NCBI RefSeq assembly: GCF_004005565.1
Contig: NZ_SADD01000002.1
Coordinates: 1-64,000 of the forward strand
DNA length: 64,000 nt
Direction of reading: 5' to 3'
Source of the DNA: Lujinxingia sediminis
GTDB lineage: Bacteria; Myxococcota_A; Bradymonadia; Bradymonadales; Bradymonadaceae
Below the pieces are notes generated by a model. The model was not told the origin of the DNA. It searched no databases and was given only the letters and a program-made list of their open reading frames with translations. Both the position numbers and the translations under genes were made by a program. Of the stretch, positions 16,821 to 26,042 are shown piece after piece; the stretch's first letter is position 1; the number at the start of each line of letters is the position of its first letter.

Positions 16821-18023
16821 TCAATTAAGTGCAGCCAAAGCGGCATGAACTTGACACCCAACCGAATCAACAACATATACCCTATCACATAAGACCTCGT
16901 TAAATAGACGGCCTTGCGCAGCGCGTTGATTGCGATTACGCACAATAAACCCAGCCGCTGCTTGTTTCTTTTCTACTGCTTCTGCCATACTAATACTCAG
17001 TGCGGAAATTGACTCTCCTGGGCGCTGCACTCGAAAAAGCACTGGTAGACCATGGTGTCCATTCTCCAAAACAGCATCAATTGAAGAGTTTCGATGCACA
17101 GGAGTTACATCAAGCCCTATTAGATAGGACTCCCACGCATCATCGCTCCGACGATAGCTCTCACGGCCAACCTCAAGAACTTTCGATTGAGTGATTACCG
17201 GATTCTGTAATCTACTTCGGCACAGCGCCACTGCATCTTGGTTAAGGTCGATACCAACCCCCGTTCGACCATGCAATTGTGTAGCAACAAGGGTTGTGCC
17301 ACTACCACAAAAAGGATCCAGCACGTAATCTTCTGGATTCGAGAACATTTCCACAACCCTTGACAGCAGAGCTACAGGCTTCTGAGTTGGATAACCAACT
17401 CTCTCTTTTGCCTTTGGATTCAAGTATGGAATATCCCAAACATCGGAAACAGGTACACCCTTCTTCGCCCCGTTAGGTATAACACTACCATTATCGCCAT
17501 ATGCATAAACAGATTTATTTCGCGAATCTCGGGTACGCATTTGCAACAGCTGATCAACATTGGTTGTTGGAGAGTACCCTTCAAAGCGTTGATTAAAAAT
17601 GTAATCATCACCAACCGTAAACCAAAACAGTGTTTGGTGTGCAGGCATTAAACCTTTTTTGGAATTAGACCACCGTTTATATGTCCAAACAATTTCAGAC
17701 CTAAAACTATCAACACCCAAAAGAGTCTCCAACAACAGTCTAGCATGGTGACTTGTACGCCGATCACAATGATAAACTATAGACGCATTTTCTGTAACCA
17801 CGTTAAGCACCGCCTCAAGGCGTGCTTTCATATATTCAAGATATGACTCCATCGAGGGCCAAGAGTCCTCATAACTGTACTCATTACGTCCATCCCGCGT
17901 AACGGCTCGCTGCGTCGTATTTGTAAAAAAAGGCGGGTCTAAATAAACCAATGCAAACCGGTCTTTAAGACCGCGTAATTCTGTTAAACAGTCGCCATGA
18001 ATCACCTCGCTCTCACCACTCAT
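16821..18023 (-). CDS. DNA methyltransferase of a type II R-M system
   Basis: A 400-residue amino-methyltransferase (N6-adenine or N4-cytosine). The order of motifs is that of the beta class: catalytic DPPF at 29-32 near the N-terminus, and the SAM-binding DPFCGSGTT at 236-244 near the middle. YPTQKP, common just before the SAM site, is also present. The last 130 residues probably belong to target recognition or are an accessory part. The start overlaps the stop of the endonuclease gene by 4 nt (18020-18023), so the two are one operon. The gene is AT-rich compared with the mad genes beside it, which shows a separate origin. Confidence 0.88.
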   Translation of the reverse strand: MSGESEVIHGDCLTELRGLKDRFALVYLDPPFFTNTTQRAVTRDGRNEYSYEDSWPSMESYLEYMKARLEAVLNVVTENASIVYHCDRRTSHHARLLLETLLGVDSFRSEIVWTYKRWSNSKKGLMPAHQTLFWFTVGDDYIFNQRFEGYSPTTNVDQLLQMRTRDSRNKSVYAYGDNGSVIPNGAKKGVPVSDVWDIPYLNPKAKERVGYPTQKPVALLSRVVEMFSNPEDYVLDPFCGSGTTLVATQLHGRTGVGIDLNQDAVALCRSRLQNPVITQSKVLEVGRESYRRSDDAWESYLIGLDVTPVHRNSSIDAVLENGHHGLPVLFRVQRPGESISALSISMAEAVEKKQAAAGFIVRNRNQRAAQGRLFNEVLCDRVYVVDSVGCQVHAALAALN

Positions 18024-18649
18024 GTTTTTTCCTCCGCAAGCTCTGTCAAGATCCTCAACAGATCAACACCGGTCTTATCCACAACAAACTGCCATGCTTC
18101 TTCGCCAGCAAAATACTGGCCACCCGCCTCTCGATATAGACTCGCAAGCGCCCGTTGAACTCGAAGAGCCTGTTCTCTATTTGGATAATAATACATCACG
18201 CGTATCGGTGTATATCCTGCATCTTTAACTGCGAGGAGACGAGTATGTTCCTTTGTAATATGATCGCCATCTGTAGTAGCATCTCTCCACTTCACTTCAA
18301 TCCCAACCTTACTCACCTCATCAGCAATATCAATTTCAAACGTCTTAGGTTTAGACCCACGTGTATTATCCACTTTTATAGTTTTAGCTCCCGGAAACCG
18401 GCTTTTAAAACAAACCTTAGTGGCTTCTTCGAGAAAAGCTCCTGCATACCGGTAAAGAAATCGGCCCTTATTTTGATAAACATCAATATTTCGACCTTCA
18501 TTCTCCGACACACCAAGAACTCTATAGATCAAGAAATGAGATGTGTCATCGGAGTCCATATCCAGAACGCGCTTAGCAACTTTTTTCGAAAGCTGTTCCG
18601 CATAGCGGTTTGCGATAGCTCGAATATCCTCTTCAACATTCACTACCAT
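18020..18649 (-). CDS. Type II restriction endonuclease, ApaLI-like
   Basis: A 209-residue protein in front of the methyltransferase. A PD-(D/E)xK site is visible: Asp107 in TFEIDIAD and Glu118-Val-Lys120 in GIEVKWRD. The block WRDATTDGDHITKEHTR and the later PIRVMYYYPNREQA match my memory of the ApaLI family of endonucleases; ApaLI itself cuts GTGCAC, but the site of this enzyme cannot be told. The protein is shorter than many type II enzymes yet looks complete. AT-rich composition is shared with the methyltransferase. The pair lies 95 bp downstream of mad8 on the same strand and may be partly read through from it. Confidence 0.72.
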   Translation of the reverse strand: MVVNVEEDIRAIANRYAEQLSKKVAKRVLDMDSDDTSHFLIYRVLGVSENEGRNIDVYQNKGRFLYRYAGAFLEEATKVCFKSRFPGAKTIKVDNTRGSKPKTFEIDIADEVSKVGIEVKWRDATTDGDHITKEHTRLLAVKDAGYTPIRVMYYYPNREQALRVQRALASLYREAGGQYFAGEEAWQFVVDKTGVDLLRILTELAEEKT

Positions 18650-18744
18650 GTCTCATTACTCCAATTTTACCATTAGTGAGCTTCATTTCTACCGCATCGT
18701 TTTTTAGGCAAGCTACCAACCCCAAGTAGGTTTTTATAACAGCT

Positions 18745-21700
18745 TTAAACGGCTCCACCTTCTTGAACAGCCGTCTTCGTCGCACCGCCGTGCTGGGTCA
18801 CCCGCGGCCGGCACTTCACCTTGATGGCGCCCTTGCAGAAGGCCTCGTCGGTGGCCTTGCTCGACCAGAGGTATGCCTCCCCCGGACGCAAATGCGCCAT
18901 CTTCTCGGGGGTCAGGCCGCCCAGGGCGGCGTTCGCCTTCTGGATGTGCTTAAGCCAGGCGGGCGAGTTGAACTTGTGAAGGATGATCTGGCTCGAGAGC
19001 TCGATCAGGGACACGGGCACGGACGGCGGGTCCTGGCTCGCGACCATGATGCTCGTGCCCTTGTGGCGCATCTCGCGAACGACCTCGACGAGGCCGGCCA
19101 CCAGGTCGGGGCTCTCGATGTACTTGTGCGCCTCGTCGAACACGACGAGCTTGTTAAACGCCTTCCCCTCATGCTTCGCGTCGGCGAAGAGCTGGAGGAG
19201 GACGACGAAGAGCCCGAGGGCCTGGTCCTTCTCGATGAACTCGTCGCGAACGTCGACGATGATGAGTCGCCCCGGGTGGATGAAGTCGCCGAGCCGCGTC
19301 TCGTCGGCGATGAAGTCGCCGGCGAACTCGAGGCGCTCGTGGGCCAGCGCCTTGATGTGGTCCGGCATCTGGGAGTCGTCCACGCCCTGGCGCACACCAG
19401 CGAGGGTGAGGTTGTCCCGGAGCCGCTTCATGATCCGGTTGAGCTGGCGGATGTAGGTGGCCTGGTTGCCCACCGCGCCCATCAGGAAGCGCCAGTGGCT
19501 GGCCTGCAGCTCGCTCGCGGCGAACTTGAGCGGCCGGACCTCGATGCCCGGGTACTCTTCGCGTCGCTCGTCGAGCTTGTCCGCCGGGACGAGCAACAAC
19601 ACGTCGGAGAGCGCCCGTGGCTCCGCGCCGTAACGTTCGCGAAGCGCCGCCAGCTGGCCTTCGTCCGAGTTCGGCGAGACCATCGACGTGAACTCCGGCT
19701 TGTAGTCCATCGTCGGGCTGTAGTGGAAAATCACCGTGGCCAGCGGCTGCGGCAGCTTGTTGATGTTGGGGATGGGCAGCGAGGCCATCTCCGCAACCGT
19801 GCCGAGCGTGTACGACTTGCCGCCGCCCTGGACGCCGAAGAGGCTGATGGTGTGCGTGTGGTTGAGGTCGATGGCGACCTTGCGACCGGAGAGCTCACCG
19901 AGAACGCCGTACTGCGGCGACTCACCGGAGACCCCGATGAGCACGTCGTAGTGCGGATCACCCGATGCTGCGGTGGCAGCAGGCTTCGGTGCGGGCTCGC
20001 TGTCGGCCTGTGAGGGCGCGACAGGCGGCGACGTGGCCTCGGCGGGCTCCGGCTGGGGCTCGGGCTGCCTCAGCGGCTCAGGGGCCGGCTGTGGGGCAAG
20101 CGGGGCCTCGTCCGGCTCGGGGGCCGGTTCGACCGCCGTCGGCGCCTTGGGGGCGGGCTTTGCTTCAGGCTCTGGAACCGCGGGGCCAGCTCCGGACTCG
20201 GCGGGTTCGCGATCGTGGACGTCCTCCTCGCCGAGGGTCCGCCGCGCGCGCAGGTCCTCCCAGGACACAGAGCGGTCGCGCGGACGACCAAGGAAGGCTG
20301 CTTCGTCGAGGGTCGGGACCGACGGCGCCTTCTCGCGACGGCGAGTGAGCTCGGCGATACTGCGGGCCGCCGCGGGCTCTTCGCCCTCGAGGACCTCTTC
20401 GAGCTCGGCCTCGCTCAGCGTCAGCTCCGGAGCCGCCGCCTCCACGAGCTGCTGGATGAGGTCGACACCGATGCGGTGGTACTCGATCCCGTTCTCGCGC
20501 TCGGCGGGCTCGGTGCCGGGCTTGTCGAAGTCGAAGATGATGGCGGCACGGGTGAAGTCGAGCCGGTAGCCGTCCTCGAGGGTGCGCAGCAGGAAGCGCG
20601 CTTCCTCGCTGGCCAGCTCGGTCATCGCCCCGTAGCGGGTCGCGCGGTCCATGTAGAACTCGAGCAGCGTGACGAGCTCGCGGGTCTTGACCAGCCGATC
20701 GGGACGGTCGATGGGCGAGCGCTTCGGGTCGAAGTGGTAGCTGAGGACCTCTTCGCTCTGTGCGATCTGCTCGGCGATGCTGTCCTTGAGGGCGTTGAAC
20801 GCCCCCAGGTCACCGACCTGGTTGTAGCACTTCACCTCGACCAGACGGCACGTGATGGTCCGGGCCTTGGCGTCGAGGTCGAACAGCGCGAGATCGGTGC
20901 GCTTGAAGCTGACCTCGTCGCCCAGCTCGTCGGCGCTCTTCTTCAACACGCGGTAGAGCTCGAGGTGCGCGTCCAAGGGCACCATGACCTGGTTCGTGAA
21001 GACGCCCTGGTGCTCAAGGTACATGCGCGAGAGCGCGAGACCGAGGGCCTCGGCGCGCTGCGTCGGCGACGAGATGAGCTTGAGCGCCAGCCGGCCCGAC
21101 AGCGAGCGCAGCTGGTCGAGGATCGCGATGGAGTGACGTCCCTCGGCCTTGAGCCGGTACTGCTCGAGGACCGGCCGTAGCATCGCCTCGAGCTCCGCGA
21201 CAGACCGCGAAGTGATGGTCAGGCGATGGCCGAGCGAGCCGGCGATGTCCGGCGAGTGGTCGATGAGGTAGTCGGGCCGACCCTTGAGACCACCATGGTC
21301 GAAGAACTCGATGCCCATGTTGCGGTCGAGGGTGAAGACCCAGTCGCTCACCTCGTGGACCTGGTGCAGGATCGCGCGGTCCTCGGTGTCGAGGGCCAGC
21401 TTGATCACCGGCCGCATGTTGAGGCCGGTCTCCCCGGTGGAGACCGTGGCCGTCGCGCTGGAGAGCAGCGAGGGCAACACGGAGAGCAGGTCGGTCAGCT
21501 CTTCGGCACCGTCGAGAGGCAGCGCGAATCCGTGCCGCGGCTGGCGCGACCAGGCGACGGTTGCGTCGTCCTCCCGGTAGTCGACCTGGAAGTCCTGCAC
21601 GAGGCCATGAATCGACGCTGCCGACTCCTTGAGCGAAGCTCGGGCCGCGCCCACCTCCTCGGCGGGGAAGAGGTCGAAGAGCATCGATAGATGCGCGGCG

Positions 21701-24354
21701 TGCTGCTCCGGCGCTCGGCGGAACTCCGACGTGGGTCGGACGGCCAGCGCGAGCTTCGGACGGAGATGGCTTTCGGTCGGGGTCGTGAACGCGTCGGCTT
21801 CGCGCGCGGTCACGCCCGTCGTTGGCGACAGGAGGTCGGCGAGGGCCTCACCCACGCCCGGGGCATCAGCATCGGGAACGAAGAGCCGAATGTCGTAGCG
21901 GATGCCTGCGAAGGCGCGCTCCTTCTGGAGCTGCAGCAACATGTCGGCGAGGACAGCGGCACGTCCGGCGTTGAACGCGTTGATGACGATCGACCGGACG
22001 TAGGGGTGCTGGACGAGGTATCGCTGGATGCGCGACGCCAGGTACGCCCCGTCGATGGTCGAGCCGCCGATGGCCGGCTCCGGAAGCCCGAGCGCCGTGC
22101 AGACATCACCAACGAGGCTGCGCGGGTCTTCCTCGTGCGAAGGCGCGTAGAGGGTCCAGAATGGGTGCAGGTTGTCGACCGCCGTCAGCAGCCGTCCGCT
22201 CGTCGTCGGGAGCACCGGTGGGAAGCTCACTGGCGCGAGGAAGCGCAGGAGCGCATCCCGGGTCGGCACCGCGAACTCCTTCGGCGCGTTCTTGGCGGCG
22301 CTGAGCCACTGCTCGGCGAGCTCGGCCCACGCGGCGAGCCAGAGCGCGCGCAGCGGATGTGTCGGCGCGACGAGGGCAGCCTCCCGGCGGCGCCCGCGGT
22401 GATCCCGAATGGCCAGTGTCACGGTGTCGACGGCCAACACCTTGCGCAGATCGGACAGGGCCCGCTTTCCAGCCTCACCGCCGGCCTCGGCCTGGTGGAG
22501 CAGCGATTGAACCAGGTCCTGGTAGGCCGTCGCGTAGGCGACGATGAGCGGTCGCAACGAACGCAGATCCGCTCCCTGGGTGACCAGCTCCTTCGTGCCG
22601 GCGCGGATGGCCTCGAAGTAGGCCGCACGAGCGGCCAGGAACCGCGCTGTGGCCTCGCCGTCGGGCCAGCGCGCCGAGTCGCCCGTGGCTTGCCCCGTGG
22701 TACCGAGCGATACCGGGATGCGCCACGAGATGGGGCCGTCGGCGACCGCGAGGATCTTCTGCTCGAGAACCTTCAGCGGGCGACTGACCGGCACGTTCAT
22801 GGTGCCGTCGCGGCCGAACTTCACCTCGAGCATCTCGTTGCCGGTGGCGCGGCCACGGGTCTTGCGCTCGGCCCACTCGACCGCGCTCACGCCGATGGCG
22901 TCCGGATCACGCTCGTCGATCAGCGCGGTGAACTTCAGCCGAGTTCGCGCGTGGATGAGGCTCTCCTCTCGCTGCACGGCGCGTTGGGGAGGGTCGACCT
23001 CCATCTCGCCGTCGGGCAGGACGTAGAACAGGTCGCTCTCGTTGGGCCGCGGAACGAAGTCTTCCTCGTCGGCCGCCCAGGGCACGGGGTTGCCGGCGTC
23101 GTCGACGAGGGGGATCAGGTCGCCCTCCTCGGTGAGGGGCAACACGCGGATGAAGTGCCAGCCTTCTTCCCAGTCGACCTTGTTCAGCTTGGTGAAGCTG
23201 ACATTCGCTTGCGAGCGGTTGGAGGTCCACGCGGACTTCTTCCTCACCAGCCCGACCGGTCCGTGTTCCTTCGAGATCACCTGGATGATGAACTTCGACA
23301 GCCCCTGCACCTTGCCGGGCAGCGGATCGACGCGGAACGTGACGTTGAACTTGCGCACGCCCGCCTTGCCGAGGGGCAGCACCGTCTGACCGATGAGCTG
23401 GCTCAGGCGCTCGTCGGTCTCGTCTTCCTCAACGACAGGCAGGTTGGTCTCCACCTCGCCGATGAAGATGGCGTCCGGCTCTTCGCCGCCGTCCTCGAAC
23501 TCCCACTTGTTGAAGGCGAGGCCCCAGTAGTTGCGGTCGAGCACGATGCGCCGGGTCCACGAGCGCGGCTCCTCGAGCCCGGCCTCGGCCGCGAAGTTGC
23601 CGAGCTGCATGCGGAAGCCTCGGTTGGTCAGGCCCAGGTCGAGCACGCGGCCGCGCTCGGACTTCGGCGACCACGTCAGCTTCTCCACGCACTCGCGGTT
23701 GCGGCTCACCCGTGCCGGCGCCTTCTCGGGCTGCGCCAGCAGCTCGAAGTCGGGCACCAGGGCCAGCTCATAGAGCGCAGCACCGACAGCCTCGAGGTCG
23801 TTGCCGTTGACCTTGGCCGTCAGGAGGAACCGAACCACCGACACCGGGTCGGCGAAGGCCCAGGGATTCTCGCTGTCGGTGAGGCGACGCAGCGCCTCGG
23901 TCACCGTACCGCGGACTCCACTCGGAAGGTCCTTGAGCAGCTTCGCGCGCAGCTCGCCGTACACGTCCCCAAGCTGCACATCCTCGAAGGTCGCGACGCC
24001 GAAGGAGTCCTCGGCCGCCGCACGAATGTCGTTGGGGATGAAGACCAGCAGAGGGTTGCGCTGGGTCCCGTCCGCCAGCGGGTTGCGCAGCTCGACGAGC
24101 TTGGTGCTGGAGACCGTGAGCTCGGGGGGTGTCCGGGTGGTGGGACCATTGCCGAGGATGACGACCTCGGATTCGGGCACCTCCGCGCGCAGGCGACCAC
24201 AGAGGCGGGCCATCAGGTCGGCGTCGAGGTCGGTGACGCGCATGCAGTGTCCGGGCGCGCGCGACTTCAGGAGCTCGACGAGCTTGGGAAGAAGAACACG
24301 CTCTAGCTCGGCGGCCAGGTCGTAGGGCTGAATCTCTCGAAGTCCCTGGGTCAT
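18745..24354 (-). CDS. mad8: Methylation-associated defence ATPase, MAD8-like (1869 aa)
   Basis: The largest protein of the mad operon. Residues 1 to about 1100 are of unrecognised fold. A nuclease-like motif follows: Asp1154 in RTDLALF and Glu1173-Val-Lys1175 in LVEVKCY. A Pro/Glu/Ala-rich linker of about 100 residues (around 1380-1480) leads to a HerA/FtsK-like ATPase with Walker A GVQGGGKS (1507-1514) and Walker B LVVFDEAHKY (around 1736-1745); MRHKGTSIMVASQDPP continues the pattern. HerA-type ATPases form DNA-translocating rings. It is the last gene of the operon, overlapping mad7 by 4 nt. The assignment to MAD8 rests on domain content and gene order; residues of the N-terminal half could be a phage-sensing region. 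Confidence 0.72.
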   Translation of the reverse strand: MTQGLREIQPYDLAAELERVLLPKLVELLKSRAPGHCMRVTDLDADLMARLCGRLRAEVPESEVVILGNGPTTRTPPELTVSSTKLVELRNPLADGTQRNPLLVFIPNDIRAAAEDSFGVATFEDVQLGDVYGELRAKLLKDLPSGVRGTVTEALRRLTDSENPWAFADPVSVVRFLLTAKVNGNDLEAVGAALYELALVPDFELLAQPEKAPARVSRNRECVEKLTWSPKSERGRVLDLGLTNRGFRMQLGNFAAEAGLEEPRSWTRRIVLDRNYWGLAFNKWEFEDGGEEPDAIFIGEVETNLPVVEEDETDERLSQLIGQTVLPLGKAGVRKFNVTFRVDPLPGKVQGLSKFIIQVISKEHGPVGLVRKKSAWTSNRSQANVSFTKLNKVDWEEGWHFIRVLPLTEEGDLIPLVDDAGNPVPWAADEEDFVPRPNESDLFYVLPDGEMEVDPPQRAVQREESLIHARTRLKFTALIDERDPDAIGVSAVEWAERKTRGRATGNEMLEVKFGRDGTMNVPVSRPLKVLEQKILAVADGPISWRIPVSLGTTGQATGDSARWPDGEATARFLAARAAYFEAIRAGTKELVTQGADLRSLRPLIVAYATAYQDLVQSLLHQAEAGGEAGKRALSDLRKVLAVDTVTLAIRDHRGRRREAALVAPTHPLRALWLAAWAELAEQWLSAAKNAPKEFAVPTRDALLRFLAPVSFPPVLPTTSGRLLTAVDNLHPFWTLYAPSHEEDPRSLVGDVCTALGLPEPAIGGSTIDGAYLASRIQRYLVQHPYVRSIVINAFNAGRAAVLADMLLQLQKERAFAGIRYDIRLFVPDADAPGVGEALADLLSPTTGVTAREADAFTTPTESHLRPKLALAVRPTSEFRRAPEQHAAHLSMLFDLFPAEEVGAARASLKESAASIHGLVQDFQVDYREDDATVAWSRQPRHGFALPLDGAEELTDLLSVLPSLLSSATATVSTGETGLNMRPVIKLALDTEDRAILHQVHEVSDWVFTLDRNMGIEFFDHGGLKGRPDYLIDHSPDIAGSLGHRLTITSRSVAELEAMLRPVLEQYRLKAEGRHSIAILDQLRSLSGRLALKLISSPTQRAEALGLALSRMYLEHQGVFTNQVMVPLDAHLELYRVLKKSADELGDEVSFKRTDLALFDLDAKARTITCRLVEVKCYNQVGDLGAFNALKDSIAEQIAQSEEVLSYHFDPKRSPIDRPDRLVKTRELVTLLEFYMDRATRYGAMTELASEEARFLLRTLEDGYRLDFTRAAIIFDFDKPGTEPAERENGIEYHRIGVDLIQQLVEAAAPELTLSEAELEEVLEGEEPAAARSIAELTRRREKAPSVPTLDEAAFLGRPRDRSVSWEDLRARRTLGEEDVHDREPAESGAGPAVPEPEAKPAPKAPTAVEPAPEPDEAPLAPQPAPEPLRQPEPQPEPAEATSPPVAPSQADSEPAPKPAATAASGDPHYDVLIGVSGESPQYGVLGELSGRKVAIDLNHTHTISLFGVQGGGKSYTLGTVAEMASLPIPNINKLPQPLATVIFHYSPTMDYKPEFTSMVSPNSDEGQLAALRERYGAEPRALSDVLLLVPADKLDERREEYPGIEVRPLKFAASELQASHWRFLMGAVGNQATYIRQLNRIMKRLRDNLTLAGVRQGVDDSQMPDHIKALAHERLEFAGDFIADETRLGDFIHPGRLIIVDVRDEFIEKDQALGLFVVLLQLFADAKHEGKAFNKLVVFDEAHKYIESPDLVAGLVEVVREMRHKGTSIMVASQDPPSVPVSLIELSSQIILHKFNSPAWLKHIQKANAALGGLTPEKMAHLRPGEAYLWSSKATDEAFCKGAIKVKCRPRVTQHGGATKTAVQEGGAV

Positions 24355-26042
24355 GCTTTGCCTCCTTCCGCCGAGGCGCCCGGCACAGCACCGTCGAAGT
24401 CGATCCGGTAGCGAGGCGTCACGGTCTGCGTGACGTAGGCGTCGGAGAGGTCCTGGTAGAAGCCGACTTCGCGAAGCCTCGACGTGAATGCCTCGAGGTT
24501 CTCGCGGAGCGCACGCCGGTCGGCGATCGAGGGCGCCTGGAAACCATCGCCGCGAGGGAGCCGGTCGATGTAGAGCCCATAGCGCTCACGCAGGAAGGTC
24601 AGCAGCTCGTCGATGCGCAGCTCGCCGGTGTGGTAGCCGAGCGCGCCGCCAGGGCGGAGCACGGCGATCTGAAGCAGCACCTCGAGCAGTCGACTTTCGA
24701 GCACGAAGCGCCGAGGGGCGTTTTTGACGCGCGGCTGCGCGACCAGAGAGCCGGGCCGGTTCTTCATCAGCAGCGAGTCGATGCACTCGGTGATGTACTG
24801 CCGGTGGAACCGGCCGCGGAGGGCTACGAGCATCTCGAGGTAGGTGTCGAACTCGCCCAGGCCCATCTCGGTGACCGCCTTGATCTCCGGATCCAGGTCG
24901 GCGTCCTTGGCGCCGCTGGAGTCCTGGATGAGCCCGTACACGCGCTGGCCGAAGAACTTTTCGCGCTCGGCCTTGTGCATCGGCTCGAGCAGCTGAAGAA
25001 CGTCGCCAACCGCGAAGTCTCCGTGGGCCGGCTTGGTGAGCTTCCCACGGCGCACGAGATCAGCCGCGAACTCGTCGAGCTTCTTGGTAGCGAAGTACGC
25101 CTTCACGAAGGGCGGGATGCGGCGGTAGTGGACGTCGGCGCTGCGCTCGGCGAGCGCCGCCATGTCTGTGCCTGGCTGTCCGGCTACGTCGAGCAGGAGC
25201 CCGACGCGATGTGGGCAGTCGCCATGCGGGTCGTTCGGGCTCTTCGGGTTCATCGGGCACGCGGCGCACGTCGGGTCGGCACCCTTGCGCTTCACGAGCG
25301 CCGGCAGGAGCTTGAACAGCCGCAGGTGGTAGAGCGCCAGGTGGAAGGCGAGCAGCACCTTCAGGTAGTCGACCATCACCGAACGCGGGATGAAGCGCTG
25401 GTAGAAGAGCAGCCGCATCACGTCTTCGGCGAGCAGGTCCGCCGCACCGACGCAGAGCGGTGGGTAGCTCTCCCGCCCGCTGCGCGTATCGGCCGCGTCG
25501 TCCACCTGGTCGAGCAGCCGCAGGAGGGCCTGCGTCTCGACGTCGAGGTTGGCGCTGTCGCTCGACCGGCCGGTGACCTTGTCGTGCCCCTGGAAGAAGA
25601 AGTGGTCGAGGTGCTCGAGGGCCTTCTGCCCCTGGCCGCTGCGGGCCCCGTAGAGCAGCTCGTAGAGATGCTGGGCAGCCCCGTAGTCGCGCGAGTGCTT
25701 CGGGTTGCGGAAGCGATAGGTGAACCCGTGGAGCGGCCTCGGCGCGGCGATGGCCTGGTTCGGCTTGCCGCGGTTCACGACGTCCATGAGATGGGTCTCG
25801 ATCCACCGCGCGAGGATGTCCTGGTGGGAACCGAAGCCCGTAAACCACTCCGGGTGTTCGAGGAACTCCTCGACGAAGGCCTCGGTGGTCAGCTGGGCCT
25901 TCCGCCGCAGCCGGCTGGGGAAGCCGTTGTGAGCCAAGCGCGCGAAGAAGGCCGTGAGCACGCGGTCCATCTCGAGCTGCTTGAAATCGAGGTAGCTGAT
26001 CTTGGGGAGGCGGAACTCCCGGTCTCGTTTCGACAACGCCAT
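24351..26042 (-). CDS. mad7: Methylation-associated defence protein, MAD7-like
   Basis: A 563-residue soluble protein without a known catalytic motif. Four cysteines in CAACPMNPKSPNDPHGDC (around 258-275) are spaced like a metal-binding knuckle. The rest is helical, with many charged pairs. Overlap with mad6 (1 nt) and mad8 (4 nt) shows translational coupling. Its place between the kinase and the ATPase is the one I recall for mad7 in the described system; the function of MAD7 is not known to me. A role as adaptor between the kinase and the ATPase is conceivable. Confidence 0.65.
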   Translation of the reverse strand: MALSKRDREFRLPKISYLDFKQLEMDRVLTAFFARLAHNGFPSRLRRKAQLTTEAFVEEFLEHPEWFTGFGSHQDILARWIETHLMDVVNRGKPNQAIAAPRPLHGFTYRFRNPKHSRDYGAAQHLYELLYGARSGQGQKALEHLDHFFFQGHDKVTGRSSDSANLDVETQALLRLLDQVDDAADTRSGRESYPPLCVGAADLLAEDVMRLLFYQRFIPRSVMVDYLKVLLAFHLALYHLRLFKLLPALVKRKGADPTCAACPMNPKSPNDPHGDCPHRVGLLLDVAGQPGTDMAALAERSADVHYRRIPPFVKAYFATKKLDEFAADLVRRGKLTKPAHGDFAVGDVLQLLEPMHKAEREKFFGQRVYGLIQDSSGAKDADLDPEIKAVTEMGLGEFDTYLEMLVALRGRFHRQYITECIDSLLMKNRPGSLVAQPRVKNAPRRFVLESRLLEVLLQIAVLRPGGALGYHTGELRIDELLTFLRERYGLYIDRLPRGDGFQAPSIADRRALRENLEAFTSRLREVGFYQDLSDAYVTQTVTPRYRIDFDGAVPGASAEGGKA

